From the NCBI RefSeq assembly GCF_030227115.1, contig NZ_JASSUA010000001.1, positions 620,001 through 684,000 of the forward strand: a stretch of 64,000 nt of DNA, in the 5' to 3' direction. The notes under the pieces are model-generated. The model worked only from the letters and a program-made list of their open reading frames with translations, did no database searches and was not told where the DNA came from. This DNA is from Marinobacter sp. SS13-12 (GTDB taxonomy: Bacteria > Pseudomonadota > Gammaproteobacteria > Pseudomonadales > Oleiphilaceae). Of the stretch, positions 51,175 through 58,554 are shown one piece after another (positions within the stretch are counted from its first letter, which is position 1; every line of letters begins with the position of its first letter). The translations under genes and the position numbers were made by a program.

Positions 51175-51942
51175 GTGATTGAATATTCTTTGGTGTTGGC
51201 TGCGGTACTATTTGCTTTTGAGAGAGTAAAGCCTGGCAGTGAAGTGGACAGTAACGCTGGGTGGTATGTGCGAGCCATTTTGATCAATCTTTTACAGCTT
51301 GTAGTTCTGGTAGCAGGCTCTCTTACATGGAATGCATGGTTCGAAAGCTTTTCGCTTATTTCACTAGATGAAGGACTGCCTCCTTATGTCTCTGGATTCT
51401 TGGCCTATTTCATTTTTACCTTTCTCTTTTACTGGTGGCATCGGCTCAAGCACAACAGCAATATTTTATGGCGGGTTTTTCATCAGCTTCACCATAGCCC
51501 CCGTCGCATAGAGGTCCTTGCCGCTAATTATCTGCATCCTCTCGATACCGCGAGCGGTCTGATTCTTGGTTCCTTTATTTGCAGCACTCTGCTCGGACTC
51601 GGAGTGGAGGGAATAGCCTGGTATAGCTTGTACCTGAGTTGCATGAGCTATCTCCTCCACGCCAACATTACGGTGCCACGCTGGATCGGATATATCGTCC
51701 AAACACCTCAGATGCATCGTCGACACCATGAGTTTGGCAAACATGATTCCAACTACAGCGACATTGTGTGGTGGGATATGTTGTTCGGTACGTATGAAAA
51801 TCCAAAGCACCCATGCAAGGATTGTGGTTTCACCAAAGAACGTGAGATCAAGGTTTGGGATATGCTGGCGTGCAAAGATGTCCACTCAACCCCATTTAAC
51901 CAGGCGCTGCAGCCGACCGCTAAAGCGGCGGCTGAGCGCTAG
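51175..51942 (+). CDS. Sterol desaturase / fatty acid hydroxylase-family membrane protein
   Basis: 255 residues with four to five membrane helices and the eight-histidine diiron motif: HRLKH (HxxxH), HQLHH (HxxHH) and HRRHH (HxxHH) at ~83, ~104 and ~183. This superfamily oxygenates lipids, sterols or carotenoids; substrate unknown. GTG 51175 with GGAGG (51160-51164). The stop lies inside attC C. It is a typical single-gene integron cassette with a 21-base leader after attC B. Confidence 0.85.
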   Translation: MIEYSLVLAAVLFAFERVKPGSEVDSNAGWYVRAILINLLQLVVLVAGSLTWNAWFESFSLISLDEGLPPYVSGFLAYFIFTFLFYWWHRLKHNSNILWRVFHQLHHSPRRIEVLAANYLHPLDTASGLILGSFICSTLLGLGVEGIAWYSLYLSCMSYLLHANITVPRWIGYIVQTPQMHRRHHEFGKHDSNYSDIVWWDMLFGTYENPKHPCKDCGFTKEREIKVWDMLACKDVHSTPFNQALQPTAKAAAER

Positions 51943-51950
51943 CGTTAGGC
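51894..51950 (+). repeat. attC recombination site C
   Basis: Left core ATTTAAC (51894-51900, fits RYYYAAC) and right core GTTAGGC (51944-51950, fits GTTRRRY). GCGCTGCAGCCG pairs with CGGCTGAGCGC except for one extra G; inner CCGC-TAAA-GCGG. 57 bases. The AACCAG...TAGCGTTA frame is shared with site B, so both belong to one attC family. Confidence 0.93.
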
Positions 51951-51993
51951 ACCGAAACACATCGATATCTGTTGTACAAAGGGAGAGAAGGAC

Positions 51994-52287
51994 ATGGAAG
52001 AAGTCAATTTGCTGGTGTTCATTGAAGTGAAGCCAGGCAAACGTAATGAGCAGATCGAAGCCTATAGAAAACTTAAGCCTACCGTCTTGGCGGAGCAGGG
52101 TTGCCTTCGGTATGAATTACTCAGTGATGATACCGATGAGAACAAATTCATCCTTGTCGAAAAATGGGAATCGCAAGCTGCTCTTGATGCACACGATGAA
52201 TCGGCGCACATGGTAGCTGCTGACGCCCACAGTCCTACGTTTCGCGCAGGGCCAGCAGTCGTGAAGCGCGCAAGCGCAGCGAATTAA
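51994..52287 (+). CDS. Antibiotic biosynthesis monooxygenase (ABM)-domain protein
   Basis: 97 residues, ferredoxin-like fold of the ABM/YgiN type: LLVFIEVKPGKRNEQIEAYR, EQGCLRYELLSDD, FILVEKWESQAALDAHDESA. Small dimeric proteins of this type act as quinol or heme-related monooxygenases or are of unknown role. It starts 43 bases after attC C, with GAGAAGG upstream, as a cassette would; no clear attC follows its stop. Confidence 0.82.
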   Translation: MEEVNLLVFIEVKPGKRNEQIEAYRKLKPTVLAEQGCLRYELLSDDTDENKFILVEKWESQAALDAHDESAHMVAADAHSPTFRAGPAVVKRASAAN

Positions 52288-52441
52288 TGCCGAACAAGCC
52301 GCTTAAGTTTGTTCTGCACTTCCCAAAACGCTAGGGTCCCGTTTAGCGCGATAAAAAGTTCATAACGTTAGCTGAAACTCTCATACTGGTTACGACCTAC
52401 GCTGCTGCGGTCACGAAATTCCCACCTTATTTGGAACACCC

Positions 52442-53572
52442 ATGCCCGATCTGACCTACCTACGACCATTCGATCCCGCCCGTTTCAACATTCGCGGCCA
52501 CCAACCGGTGATGAAAGCGGTGGTGATCACTGGCACCGGCGGGTACGACCGGCTCGACTACCGCGATGTCCCCATCCCGGTGCCGGGGCCGGGGGAAGTT
52601 TTGCTGAGGGTCTTGGCGGCCGGGGTCAACAACACAGAAATCAATACACGGCTTGGTTGGTATTCCTCGTCGGTTCAAGGCGGCACCGAGCAATTATCGG
52701 AAACGAACGATGCGCCAACAATTGAGGACGGTGGGTGGAATGCCTCAACACCGTTTCCCTTCATTCAGGGAACAGACTGTTGTGGCGAAGTGGTCGCCTG
52801 GGGTGAAGGTACAAAAGGGCCGGATATTGGGAAGCGGGTTCTTGTCAGGGCCTGTATGCGTCTGAACGGGTTCGATTCCCTGGATAATCTCTGGATGGCA
52901 TCGGATTTTGACGGCGCTTTTGCTCAATACGTCACCGTACCGGCCAGCGAGGTATTTGAAATCCAGAGCGACTGGAGTGACGTTGAGCTTGCCACTATCC
53001 CCTGTGCCTATGGAACGGCGGAAAATATGTTGCATCGAGCAGGCGTTAACAGCGCAGACCGCGTGCTGGTTACCGGGGCCTCGGGCGGGGTCGGATCAGC
53101 GGTTGTCCAGTTGGCCAAGCGCCGGGGTGCCTATGTGATCGCGGTAGCCGGCGAGAGTAAGCTGGAATCTGTCAGGGGTCTGGGGGCCGACCAGGTGATA
53201 GCCCGGGGCCTGGACTTGTCGACCGAGGTTCAGGACTCTTCAGTGGATGTTGTGATCGACAATGTCGCCGGTGATCAGGTCGGGAAGCTGTTGAAGTTGA
53301 TGGCTCGTGGTGGCCGATATGCGTCGTCTGGCGCGATTGCCGGTCCGATCACCACCATCGATATGCGCGATTTTTATCTCAAGGACCTGACGCTGATCGG
53401 TTGCACAGCCTGGGACGAACCGGTCTTTTCAAATCTTATCGACTACATTGAAAAGGGTGAGATACGACCTCTGGTCGCAAAAACGTTTGAGCTGAAAGAC
53501 ATAGCGATTGCGCAACAGGAATTTCTCAAGAAGACGCATTTTGGAAACTTTGTATTGGTGCCGCCACAATGA
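52442..53572 (+). CDS. Quinone oxidoreductase-like medium-chain dehydrogenase
   Basis: 376 residues. GroES-like N-terminal domain (AVVITGTGGYDRLDYRDVPI, PGPGEVLLRVLAAGVNNTEI) and NADPH-binding TGASGGVGSAVVQLAKRRGA (~204). Zinc-binding cysteines are not arranged as in alcohol dehydrogenases, so quinone or enone reduction is more likely. It is large for a cassette gene. A probable degenerate attC begins 50 bases after the stop. Confidence 0.82.
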   Translation: MPDLTYLRPFDPARFNIRGHQPVMKAVVITGTGGYDRLDYRDVPIPVPGPGEVLLRVLAAGVNNTEINTRLGWYSSSVQGGTEQLSETNDAPTIEDGGWNASTPFPFIQGTDCCGEVVAWGEGTKGPDIGKRVLVRACMRLNGFDSLDNLWMASDFDGAFAQYVTVPASEVFEIQSDWSDVELATIPCAYGTAENMLHRAGVNSADRVLVTGASGGVGSAVVQLAKRRGAYVIAVAGESKLESVRGLGADQVIARGLDLSTEVQDSSVDVVIDNVAGDQVGKLLKLMARGGRYASSGAIAGPITTIDMRDFYLKDLTLIGCTAWDEPVFSNLIDYIEKGEIRPLVAKTFELKDIAIAQQEFLKKTHFGNFVLVPPQ

Positions 53573-53621
53573 GAGCTTCTCCTTGTAGGCAATAAGTGGA
53601 AGGGCTTTTCCAAATCCAAAG

Positions 53622-53671
53622 GCTTTAACAATGCAATCCACGCGATAAGCGCGTGATTGCTGGCGGTATGA
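53622..53671 (+). repeat. Probable degenerate attC site E
   Basis: Left core CTTTAAC (53623-53629), then GCAATCCACGCG pairing with CGCGTGATTGC with one extra C (extrahelical base) around ATAAG. The right end reads GGCGGTATGA where GCGTTA would be expected, so the crossover triplet GTT is lost. It may be an inactivated attC. Confidence 0.5.
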
Positions 53672-53901
53672 GTTGGATCCGAGATACCTATGATTACGAA
53701 AAGCCGTACGAAAAACCGGGACTTATTTTATGCACACTGGTTTTTTGCCTTGGGCTGGCTTTGTCGATAATGGTCTTCAGCAATCTGTTAGGGCTTCTGT
53801 TTTTTGGCGTTATCAGCCCATTTCGAAAAATATCTATCAAACAAGAGCCATCAAACAGCTATGACGAGAAAGACATTAGGCTTAACCCGGAAACCAAATA
53901 A
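53668..53901 (+). CDS. Small membrane protein overlapping the Rho-like gene
   Basis: 77 residues from ATG 53668: a charged N-terminus (MSWIRDTYDYEKPYEKPG), a long hydrophobic stretch that could form one or two membrane helices (LILCTLVFCLGLALSIMVFS and following), then a hydrophilic tail. No family recognised and no good ribosome site. Its 3' end overlaps the preferred start of the Rho-like gene (53861) by 41 bases, so the two may be coupled, or one of the two starts is wrong. Confidence 0.5.
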   Translation: MSWIRDTYDYEKPYEKPGLILCTLVFCLGLALSIMVFSNLLGLLFFGVISPFRKISIKQEPSNSYDEKDIRLNPETK

Positions 53902-54838
53902 AGACGCTAAACCAGTGGCTAAGGAAGCCGAAGCTATGGTTGAGGTTGACGGTGAGGCTGATCCACAAAAACGTTTTTTAAACGGTGTGGCTATCAATCC
54001 AACGCCGGGGATTCGCCTGGAGTCAGGTTCCGAAAAACTCACGGTGCGCGCGATGGATTTGATCACGCCGATTGGAATGGGGCAGCGGGGTTTGATAGTT
54101 GCACCGCCGGGGTCTGGAAAGTCGACGATTTTAAAAGATATTTGCCAGGCGGTGGGAAAGGCGTATCCCGACATTAAACTTTACGCGTTATTGATCGATG
54201 AGCGACCCGAAGAGGTGACTGATTTCAAGCGTAGCGTCCCGGCTGAGGTACACGCTTCTTCTTCGGATGAAAGCTATGCTCATCACGCTCGCGTTGCCGA
54301 TGAGCTTCTTGATATCGCTCGCCAACAAGCTGGCGAGGGTCACAACGTCATGATTGTGATTGATTCTCTCACGAGGCTTGCGCGTGTGCACAATGCGGAG
54401 CGAAAGAGTAGCGGTCGTACTATGTCTGGCGGGGTTGATGCTCGAGCGATGGAGATCCCGCGCAGGTTGTTTGGCGCTGCACGAAACATTGAAAATGGCG
54501 GCTCGCTTACCATTTTGGCAACCGTTTTGGTTGATACCGGCAGCCGTATGGACCAGGTTATATTTGAGGAATTCAAGGGCACGGGGAACATGGAGCTGGT
54601 TTTATCAAGAGAGGTTGCGAATCAGCGAATCTTCCCCGCGCTGGACATTTCGAAAAGCAGTACACGCCGTGAAGAGCTGCTGTTGGATCCGAAAAATTTG
54701 GACAAAATAAGAGCGTTGCGCCGGGCGCTTAGCGGTCTCAAACCGCTAGAGGGCACAAAAAAGCTGGTTGATCTGCTCGAGAAGTACCCTACAAATTCCG
54801 AGCTTCTGGAAAACATCCCCGGGACGCCCATCGATTGA
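53861..54838 (+). CDS. Rho-like hexameric ATPase lacking the N-terminal RNA-binding domain
   Basis: 325 residues from ATG 53861 (344 from TTG 53804), against ~419 for E. coli Rho. The first ~45 residues are lysine- and glutamate-rich and replace the Rho N-terminal and cold-shock RNA-binding domains. The ATPase domain is complete: Walker A APPGSGKST, LIDERPEEVTDF with catalytic Glu, Walker B VMIVIDSLTRLAR, Q-loop SSGRTMSGGVDA, and TGSRMDQVIFEEFKGTGNME including R-loop and arginine-finger regions. The DNA is clearly more AT-rich than the core. It sits between attC-like sites E and D, so it is probably an accessory gene, not the housekeeping rho. Confidence 0.85.
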   Translation: MTRKTLGLTRKPNKDAKPVAKEAEAMVEVDGEADPQKRFLNGVAINPTPGIRLESGSEKLTVRAMDLITPIGMGQRGLIVAPPGSGKSTILKDICQAVGKAYPDIKLYALLIDERPEEVTDFKRSVPAEVHASSSDESYAHHARVADELLDIARQQAGEGHNVMIVIDSLTRLARVHNAERKSSGRTMSGGVDARAMEIPRRLFGAARNIENGGSLTILATVLVDTGSRMDQVIFEEFKGTGNMELVLSREVANQRIFPALDISKSSTRREELLLDPKNLDKIRALRRALSGLKPLEGTKKLVDLLEKYPTNSELLENIPGTPID

Positions 54839-54882
54839 TTCCGTGGTGCCTGCTGGCGTTATACCTCAAAGGAGGATTCTGA

Positions 54883-54972
54883 ATGAAGCCAAGGATCAGC
54901 ATGATTACGCTGCGCTCCGGCACGCCGCAAAGCCGCGCCAGGCGCTATAGGAGCAATCGATGCCTACGGTAG
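54883..54972 (+). CDS. 29-codon ORF, possible leader peptide
   Basis: ATG 54883 stands seven bases after AAAGGAGG (54868-54875), the strongest ribosome site in the accessory region. It encodes a basic peptide (MKPRISMITLRSGTPQSRAR, then RYRSN...) and stops at 54970-54972, overlapping the start of the membrane-protein gene (54960) by 13 bases. It may be a coupled leader; no homologue recognised. Confidence 0.45.
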   Translation: MKPRISMITLRSGTPQSRARRYRSNRCLR

Positions 54973-55361
54973 TCGCTTTAAAGGCATTGGTGATCTGGGC
55001 CAGCATTCTTGTTCTGGCTGTTGCCAATGGAGCACTTCGCGAGTCCGTACTTATACCGGGGGTCGGAACTCCGGCCGCACTCGTGGTGAGCGGGTTGCTA
55101 CTTTCAACCTTGATCATTGGCGTGGCGTACTTATCGCTTCCCTGGCTGCAAATTAGCCGCCCCGTTCAGCTCTGGGCCGTTGGGTTGGGCTGGCTAGCAC
55201 TCACACTCGTTTTTGAGTTTTCATTGGGGCTCTGGCAGGGCAAGTCGTGGCCCGAGTTGCTTGAGGCGTATACATTCAAGAACGGCAACATCTGGCCTGT
55301 TGTTCTCGCGGCAACGGCCCTTGCACCGTACATTGCCGCGCGGCTGAGGGGTTGGGCCTAG
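54960..55361 (+). CDS. Four-helix integral membrane protein, unknown function
   Basis: 133 residues with four hydrophobic helices (~4-24, 36-58, 66-88, 108-128). Starts MPTVVALKALVIWASILVLA; AGGAG (54949-54953) lies six bases upstream of ATG 54960. No family identified with confidence. Its stop is four bases before attC D, so it forms a cassette with the short upstream ORF. Confidence 0.75.
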   Translation: MPTVVALKALVIWASILVLAVANGALRESVLIPGVGTPAALVVSGLLLSTLIIGVAYLSLPWLQISRPVQLWAVGLGWLALTLVFEFSLGLWQGKSWPELLEAYTFKNGNIWPVVLAATALAPYIAARLRGWA

Positions 55362-55364
55362 TGT

Positions 55365-55436
55365 GCCTAACCAGCTGCTGCACTCGGAAAATTACTCGCT
55401 GCGCTCCCAATTTACCGGTGAGCATAGGTGTTATTG
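55365..55436 (+). repeat. attC-like recombination site D
   Basis: Left core GCCTAAC (55365-55371, fits RYYYAAC); right core GTTATTG (55430-55436). TGCT-G-CAC-T-CGG-A-AAATT on the left pairs with AATTT-A-CCG-GTG-AGCA on the right, leaving G and T extrahelical, as in true attC sites. Shares AACCAG...TAGG.GTT with sites B and C. The gap 55437-55601 shows no gene. Confidence 0.8.
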
Positions 55437-55601
55437 ACCTGGCCAATACCATTGCGATCAAGTCCATTCTGGATTTCCCACAAACTCATTTGTCATAGCC
55501 AGCTATTTGGTATATCAGTGGGGTCGGTACACCACTTTTTTATGGCATGTACGCGAAACCGGGCATCCAAATCGTTCCCATCGTAGAAGTGGAGTTTATC
55601 A

Positions 55602-55991
55602 ATGCAGCCAAAAGACATCGTGGCGCAGTTCATCGCCGATATTAGTGCCCAGCGTTTTGATGAGGCAAAGTCCTTGCTGGTTGCTGAGGGGTTTGAATAT
55701 GTAGGGCCGAATATGCGCTTCCTTAGTCGGGATGACATGCTGTCTTACCAGTTCGGAATGGTTGCCATTCAGAAAGACCTGGTCCTCCGGCAGCTCAGCG
55801 CCGAAGGTGAGCACGTGTTCGCAATTCTGGATTACCTGACCAACTATGAACCGATCGGAGATGTACGGCTTGCCGTCTGGTTTCGTGTCCAGAACGACAA
55901 GATACAGAAAGTTGAAGCCTTCTATAATGCGGCAGTGGTTGAAAACATGCTGGGAGGCAACCTGCCTTCAGCTGGCAGTAAAGATCCATGA
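55602..55991 (+). CDS. NTF2/SnoaL-like fold protein
   Basis: 129 residues. The N-terminal helix and strand pattern (DIVAQFIADISAQRFDEAKS, EYVGPNMRFLSRDDMLSYQF) and the curved-sheet end (VWFRVQNDKIQKVEAFYN) fit the SnoaL/NTF2-like fold, used by small isomerases and many unknown proteins. ATG 55602. Its stop overlaps the YkgJ-type gene as ATGA (55988-55991), so the two are translationally coupled. Confidence 0.72.
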   Translation: MQPKDIVAQFIADISAQRFDEAKSLLVAEGFEYVGPNMRFLSRDDMLSYQFGMVAIQKDLVLRQLSAEGEHVFAILDYLTNYEPIGDVRLAVWFRVQNDKIQKVEAFYNAAVVENMLGGNLPSAGSKDP

Positions 55992-56278
55992 CTATTCCCG
56001 TTAAAAATATTACTGACCCAGAGATCTCTTGCTCAAATTGCCAGGCTTGCTGCTGCCGTCTGGAAGTCATGATAATTTCTGACACCGGCGTTCCAGAGCG
56101 ACATATTGCTGTCGACGAATGGGGCGGTGAAACCATGTTGCGGTTGGCGGATGGCTGGTGCTCGGCGATCGATCGGGATACCTTCATGTGTACAATTTAT
56201 GAGAATCGCCCCTGGATCTGTCGGGAATTTGAAATGGGTTCCGATGAATGTCTTGATGAACGAGCAGAGTTCATGTGA
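55988..56278 (+). CDS. YkgJ-family cysteine-cluster protein
   Basis: 96 residues with the N-terminal cluster CSNCQACCCRLEV (CxxCxxCC) and later CSAID, FMCTIYENRPWICREF, typical of YkgJ/DUF6... zinc- or iron-sulfur-binding small proteins of unknown role. Coupled to the NTF2-like gene by ATGA. Length is complete for the short members of the family. Confidence 0.82.
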   Translation: MTIPVKNITDPEISCSNCQACCCRLEVMIISDTGVPERHIAVDEWGGETMLRLADGWCSAIDRDTFMCTIYENRPWICREFEMGSDECLDERAEFM

Positions 56279-56321
56279 GCTCGGATCTTTGAGGAACTAC
56301 CACGGCAAGAGGTAGAGACAA

Positions 56322-56672
56322 TTGACTTATTACATTACGAAAGTCGCCGTTACCGCTGTCCTGGTTGTCCTGATTTCTGAAATCTCCAAACGCAGCTCCT
56401 TTATCGGGGCGGTGCTGGCGTCAGTGCCGCTGACCTCAGTTCTGGCGATGCTCTGGCTCTACATAGACACGGGAGACATTGGCAAAGTCAGCGAGCTTGC
56501 AGGCAGCGTGTTCTGGCTGGTTCTGCCATCCCTGGCACTGTTTGTTGCGCTGCCGGTCCTGCTGACACATGGGGTCAACTTTTACCTCAGTCTTGCCGTG
56601 TCCATCGGAATCACCGCGATCTGCTACTGGTTAATGGTGGTTGCTCTGCGCCACTATGGCGTAGAGCTTTGA
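56322..56672 (+). CDS. DUF3147-family membrane protein
   Basis: 116 residues, four hydrophobic helices, matching DUF3147: VLVVLISEISKRSSFIGAVL, LASVPLTSVLAMLWLYIDTG, VFWLVLPSLALFVALPVLL. TTG 56322 has AGAGG upstream (~56309). Function unknown. Convergent with the TPR gene, whose stop lies 20 bases away. Confidence 0.82.
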   Translation: MTYYITKVAVTAVLVVLISEISKRSSFIGAVLASVPLTSVLAMLWLYIDTGDIGKVSELAGSVFWLVLPSLALFVALPVLLTHGVNFYLSLAVSIGITAICYWLMVVALRHYGVEL

Positions 56673-56692
56673 AGTTCGTATAACCGGACATG

Positions 56693-58336
56693 TCAGAACC
56701 GTGAATCGGTAAGAACCACATCAGCGTGTTGCCAGGCGTCCAGAAAGCGGCGCTGTACCTCTTCGGCCTCATAGCCATTCCCCTGCTGTCGAAGCGCCTT
56801 CATCAGCCCGAACAGCGACCAGCCATTGTCTGGAAACTCCTGCAGGTCTTGCCGGTACACCTGCTCCGCACGACCGGGCTGGCTGGCTTTCAGTAATACA
56901 GCGCCAAGGGCCTGGCGTGTCGGATAGTGCCAGCTTGGAGGTTCGTCGTAGTTCAGCGCATCTTCGCGTTCTACTGCTTGCTCAAGCCTGTCGATGGCGA
57001 CGTCAAACTCCCCCTCGGTGGCGGCGATTTCTCCTGCAAGCGAGTGGGAGGCGATTTCCAGAATGTGACGGCTCTTGTTGATGTCCCAGACAGTGACCCA
57101 TTTGAGGCGGGGATCGGCCCGTAGCTGATCGAGTCGTGCCAGTTCGGCCCGGGCGGCTTTGTAATTGCCCTGGCGTGCATAGGCCATGCCCCTGGCATAG
57201 TGGTACACCGCCCGCGGGTAGACCAGGTCTTCGGCGGGTTCCTCCAGGTTCAGTATCCGGTCCCATTTACCAAACCGGACATAGGCGTAAACCGGTGTTA
57301 TCCAGTAGTGCTGGAGCGTGGTCAGCGGGCGCAGGCGCATGGTTTCGGTGTCGACCATGCCCGCCATTTCCTGTGCCAGACGGATTGCCAGCTCACTGCG
57401 TCCTTCAAGCGTGGCAGTGGACCAGCCAAAGTGGTAGTTGTGGGGCACGTAACCCAGCCGGTACACACTCTGTGGGTCCACCTGTTCCAGGTAATTCTGG
57501 TCGGCCTCGATGGCATCCAGGTTGGCTTGCGTGGCATTGTGGTAACGGCCCACCCGAATGTATATGTGAGCTGGCATGTGTACCAGGTGGCCGGCAGCGG
57601 GCACCAGATCCTCAAGCCGCCTGGCTGCGTCCAGCCCCTGGCTCGGGTCACCCGCCTCCACCGTGTGGATAAGTAGATGGTTCGCGTGAGGATGGTCGGG
57701 CTTACGCTGCAAGACACTCTTCAAGGTTTTCAGAAGGGTTTCCGTTCTCGCTTTCGGCGCACCATTCTCCCGCCAGTAGTCCCACGGCGTCAGGTTCATC
57801 AGCGATTCGGCGTGAATGACCTGGGCGTCGAGATCATCGGGGTGGTCTGCGGCAACCTGCCCCATTGCCCTGGCAAAGGCTTCATCCCGTGAGGATCGGT
57901 CCTCCACTGCCTCGGGCCCATAGCGCTTTGTCAGAGCCTTGATATAGGCCTGCTCCCGGGCACTGGCTTTGCTCGCCGCGGCTTGGGCTTTTTGCAGTAA
58001 TTCCCAGGCTTTCGTCGCGTTCTCCGGGTTCATGGCAGTGTTAATGTTGGGGCCCAGCACCCAGGCGGCGCCCCACCAGGCCATGGCGGCATCCGGGTCC
58101 AGCTCGGCGGCCTGCAGGAAGGACCGGTGAGCCTCGGGATGGTTAAAACCAAAGGCCAGAACCAGGCCCTGGTCAAAATAACGTTGCGCTAATTCGGAGT
58201 CGGTGGTGATGGGGTGGTGGTGATCGCCCAGCCCTTCAAAGAGTGGCGCGCGACTGGCGTCGCTTTGGGCAAGTGTATTGAGCGGTGCGGTGAGGATAAG
58301 CACTACTATGAGTGCTATCGCTTTGGTCGGTGTCAT
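56693..58336 (-). CDS. Exported TPR-repeat protein
   Basis: 547 residues with a signal peptide (LIVVLILTAPLNTLAQ) and several tetratricopeptide-like helical repeats (e.g. RYFDQGLVLAFGFNHPEAHR, AAELDPDAAMAWWGAAWVLG; ARGMAYARQGNYKAARAELA). Probably a periplasmic scaffold; the partner is unknown. AAGGAGGGA lies directly upstream of the ATG at 58336. Confidence 0.85.
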   Translation of the reverse strand: MTPTKAIALIVVLILTAPLNTLAQSDASRAPLFEGLGDHHHPITTDSELAQRYFDQGLVLAFGFNHPEAHRSFLQAAELDPDAAMAWWGAAWVLGPNINTAMNPENATKAWELLQKAQAAASKASAREQAYIKALTKRYGPEAVEDRSSRDEAFARAMGQVAADHPDDLDAQVIHAESLMNLTPWDYWRENGAPKARTETLLKTLKSVLQRKPDHPHANHLLIHTVEAGDPSQGLDAARRLEDLVPAAGHLVHMPAHIYIRVGRYHNATQANLDAIEADQNYLEQVDPQSVYRLGYVPHNYHFGWSTATLEGRSELAIRLAQEMAGMVDTETMRLRPLTTLQHYWITPVYAYVRFGKWDRILNLEEPAEDLVYPRAVYHYARGMAYARQGNYKAARAELARLDQLRADPRLKWVTVWDINKSRHILEIASHSLAGEIAATEGEFDVAIDRLEQAVEREDALNYDEPPSWHYPTRQALGAVLLKASQPGRAEQVYRQDLQEFPDNGWSLFGLMKALRQQGNGYEAEEVQRRFLDAWQHADVVLTDSRF

Positions 58337-58554
58337 GAGTCCCTCCTTTCAGGCAGCACCTGAACAGGCATGTTGGACAATCTTTCAGGTTAGTACCTAT
58401 AAGTGGATGCTGCAAAGACTGACCGAAACGGCACCCAGGCCCCCGCTTCGGGCCAATTTCCAGGTGTCCTTTCCTGGGGTATTCTCAAACTGTCGGCGTG
58501 GGCCACCACGTTGAAATATTGATAAAAACAACAACAGTCGCGGCAAGGATGGGT

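Noticed and set aside
52288..52372. attC site after the ABM gene (ends ATAACGTTAGCTG)
   Set aside because: A GTTAGC box and small hairpins are present, but the arms do not pair in attC fashion.
54840..54862. attC right end GGCGTTATACC after the Rho-like gene
   Set aside because: The GCGTTA look is suggestive, but no matching left arm was found upstream in or after the gene.
49416..56692. Integrase or transposase gene for the accessory segment
   Set aside because: No frame in this interval resembles a tyrosine recombinase or transposase; all sizeable frames have other assignments.
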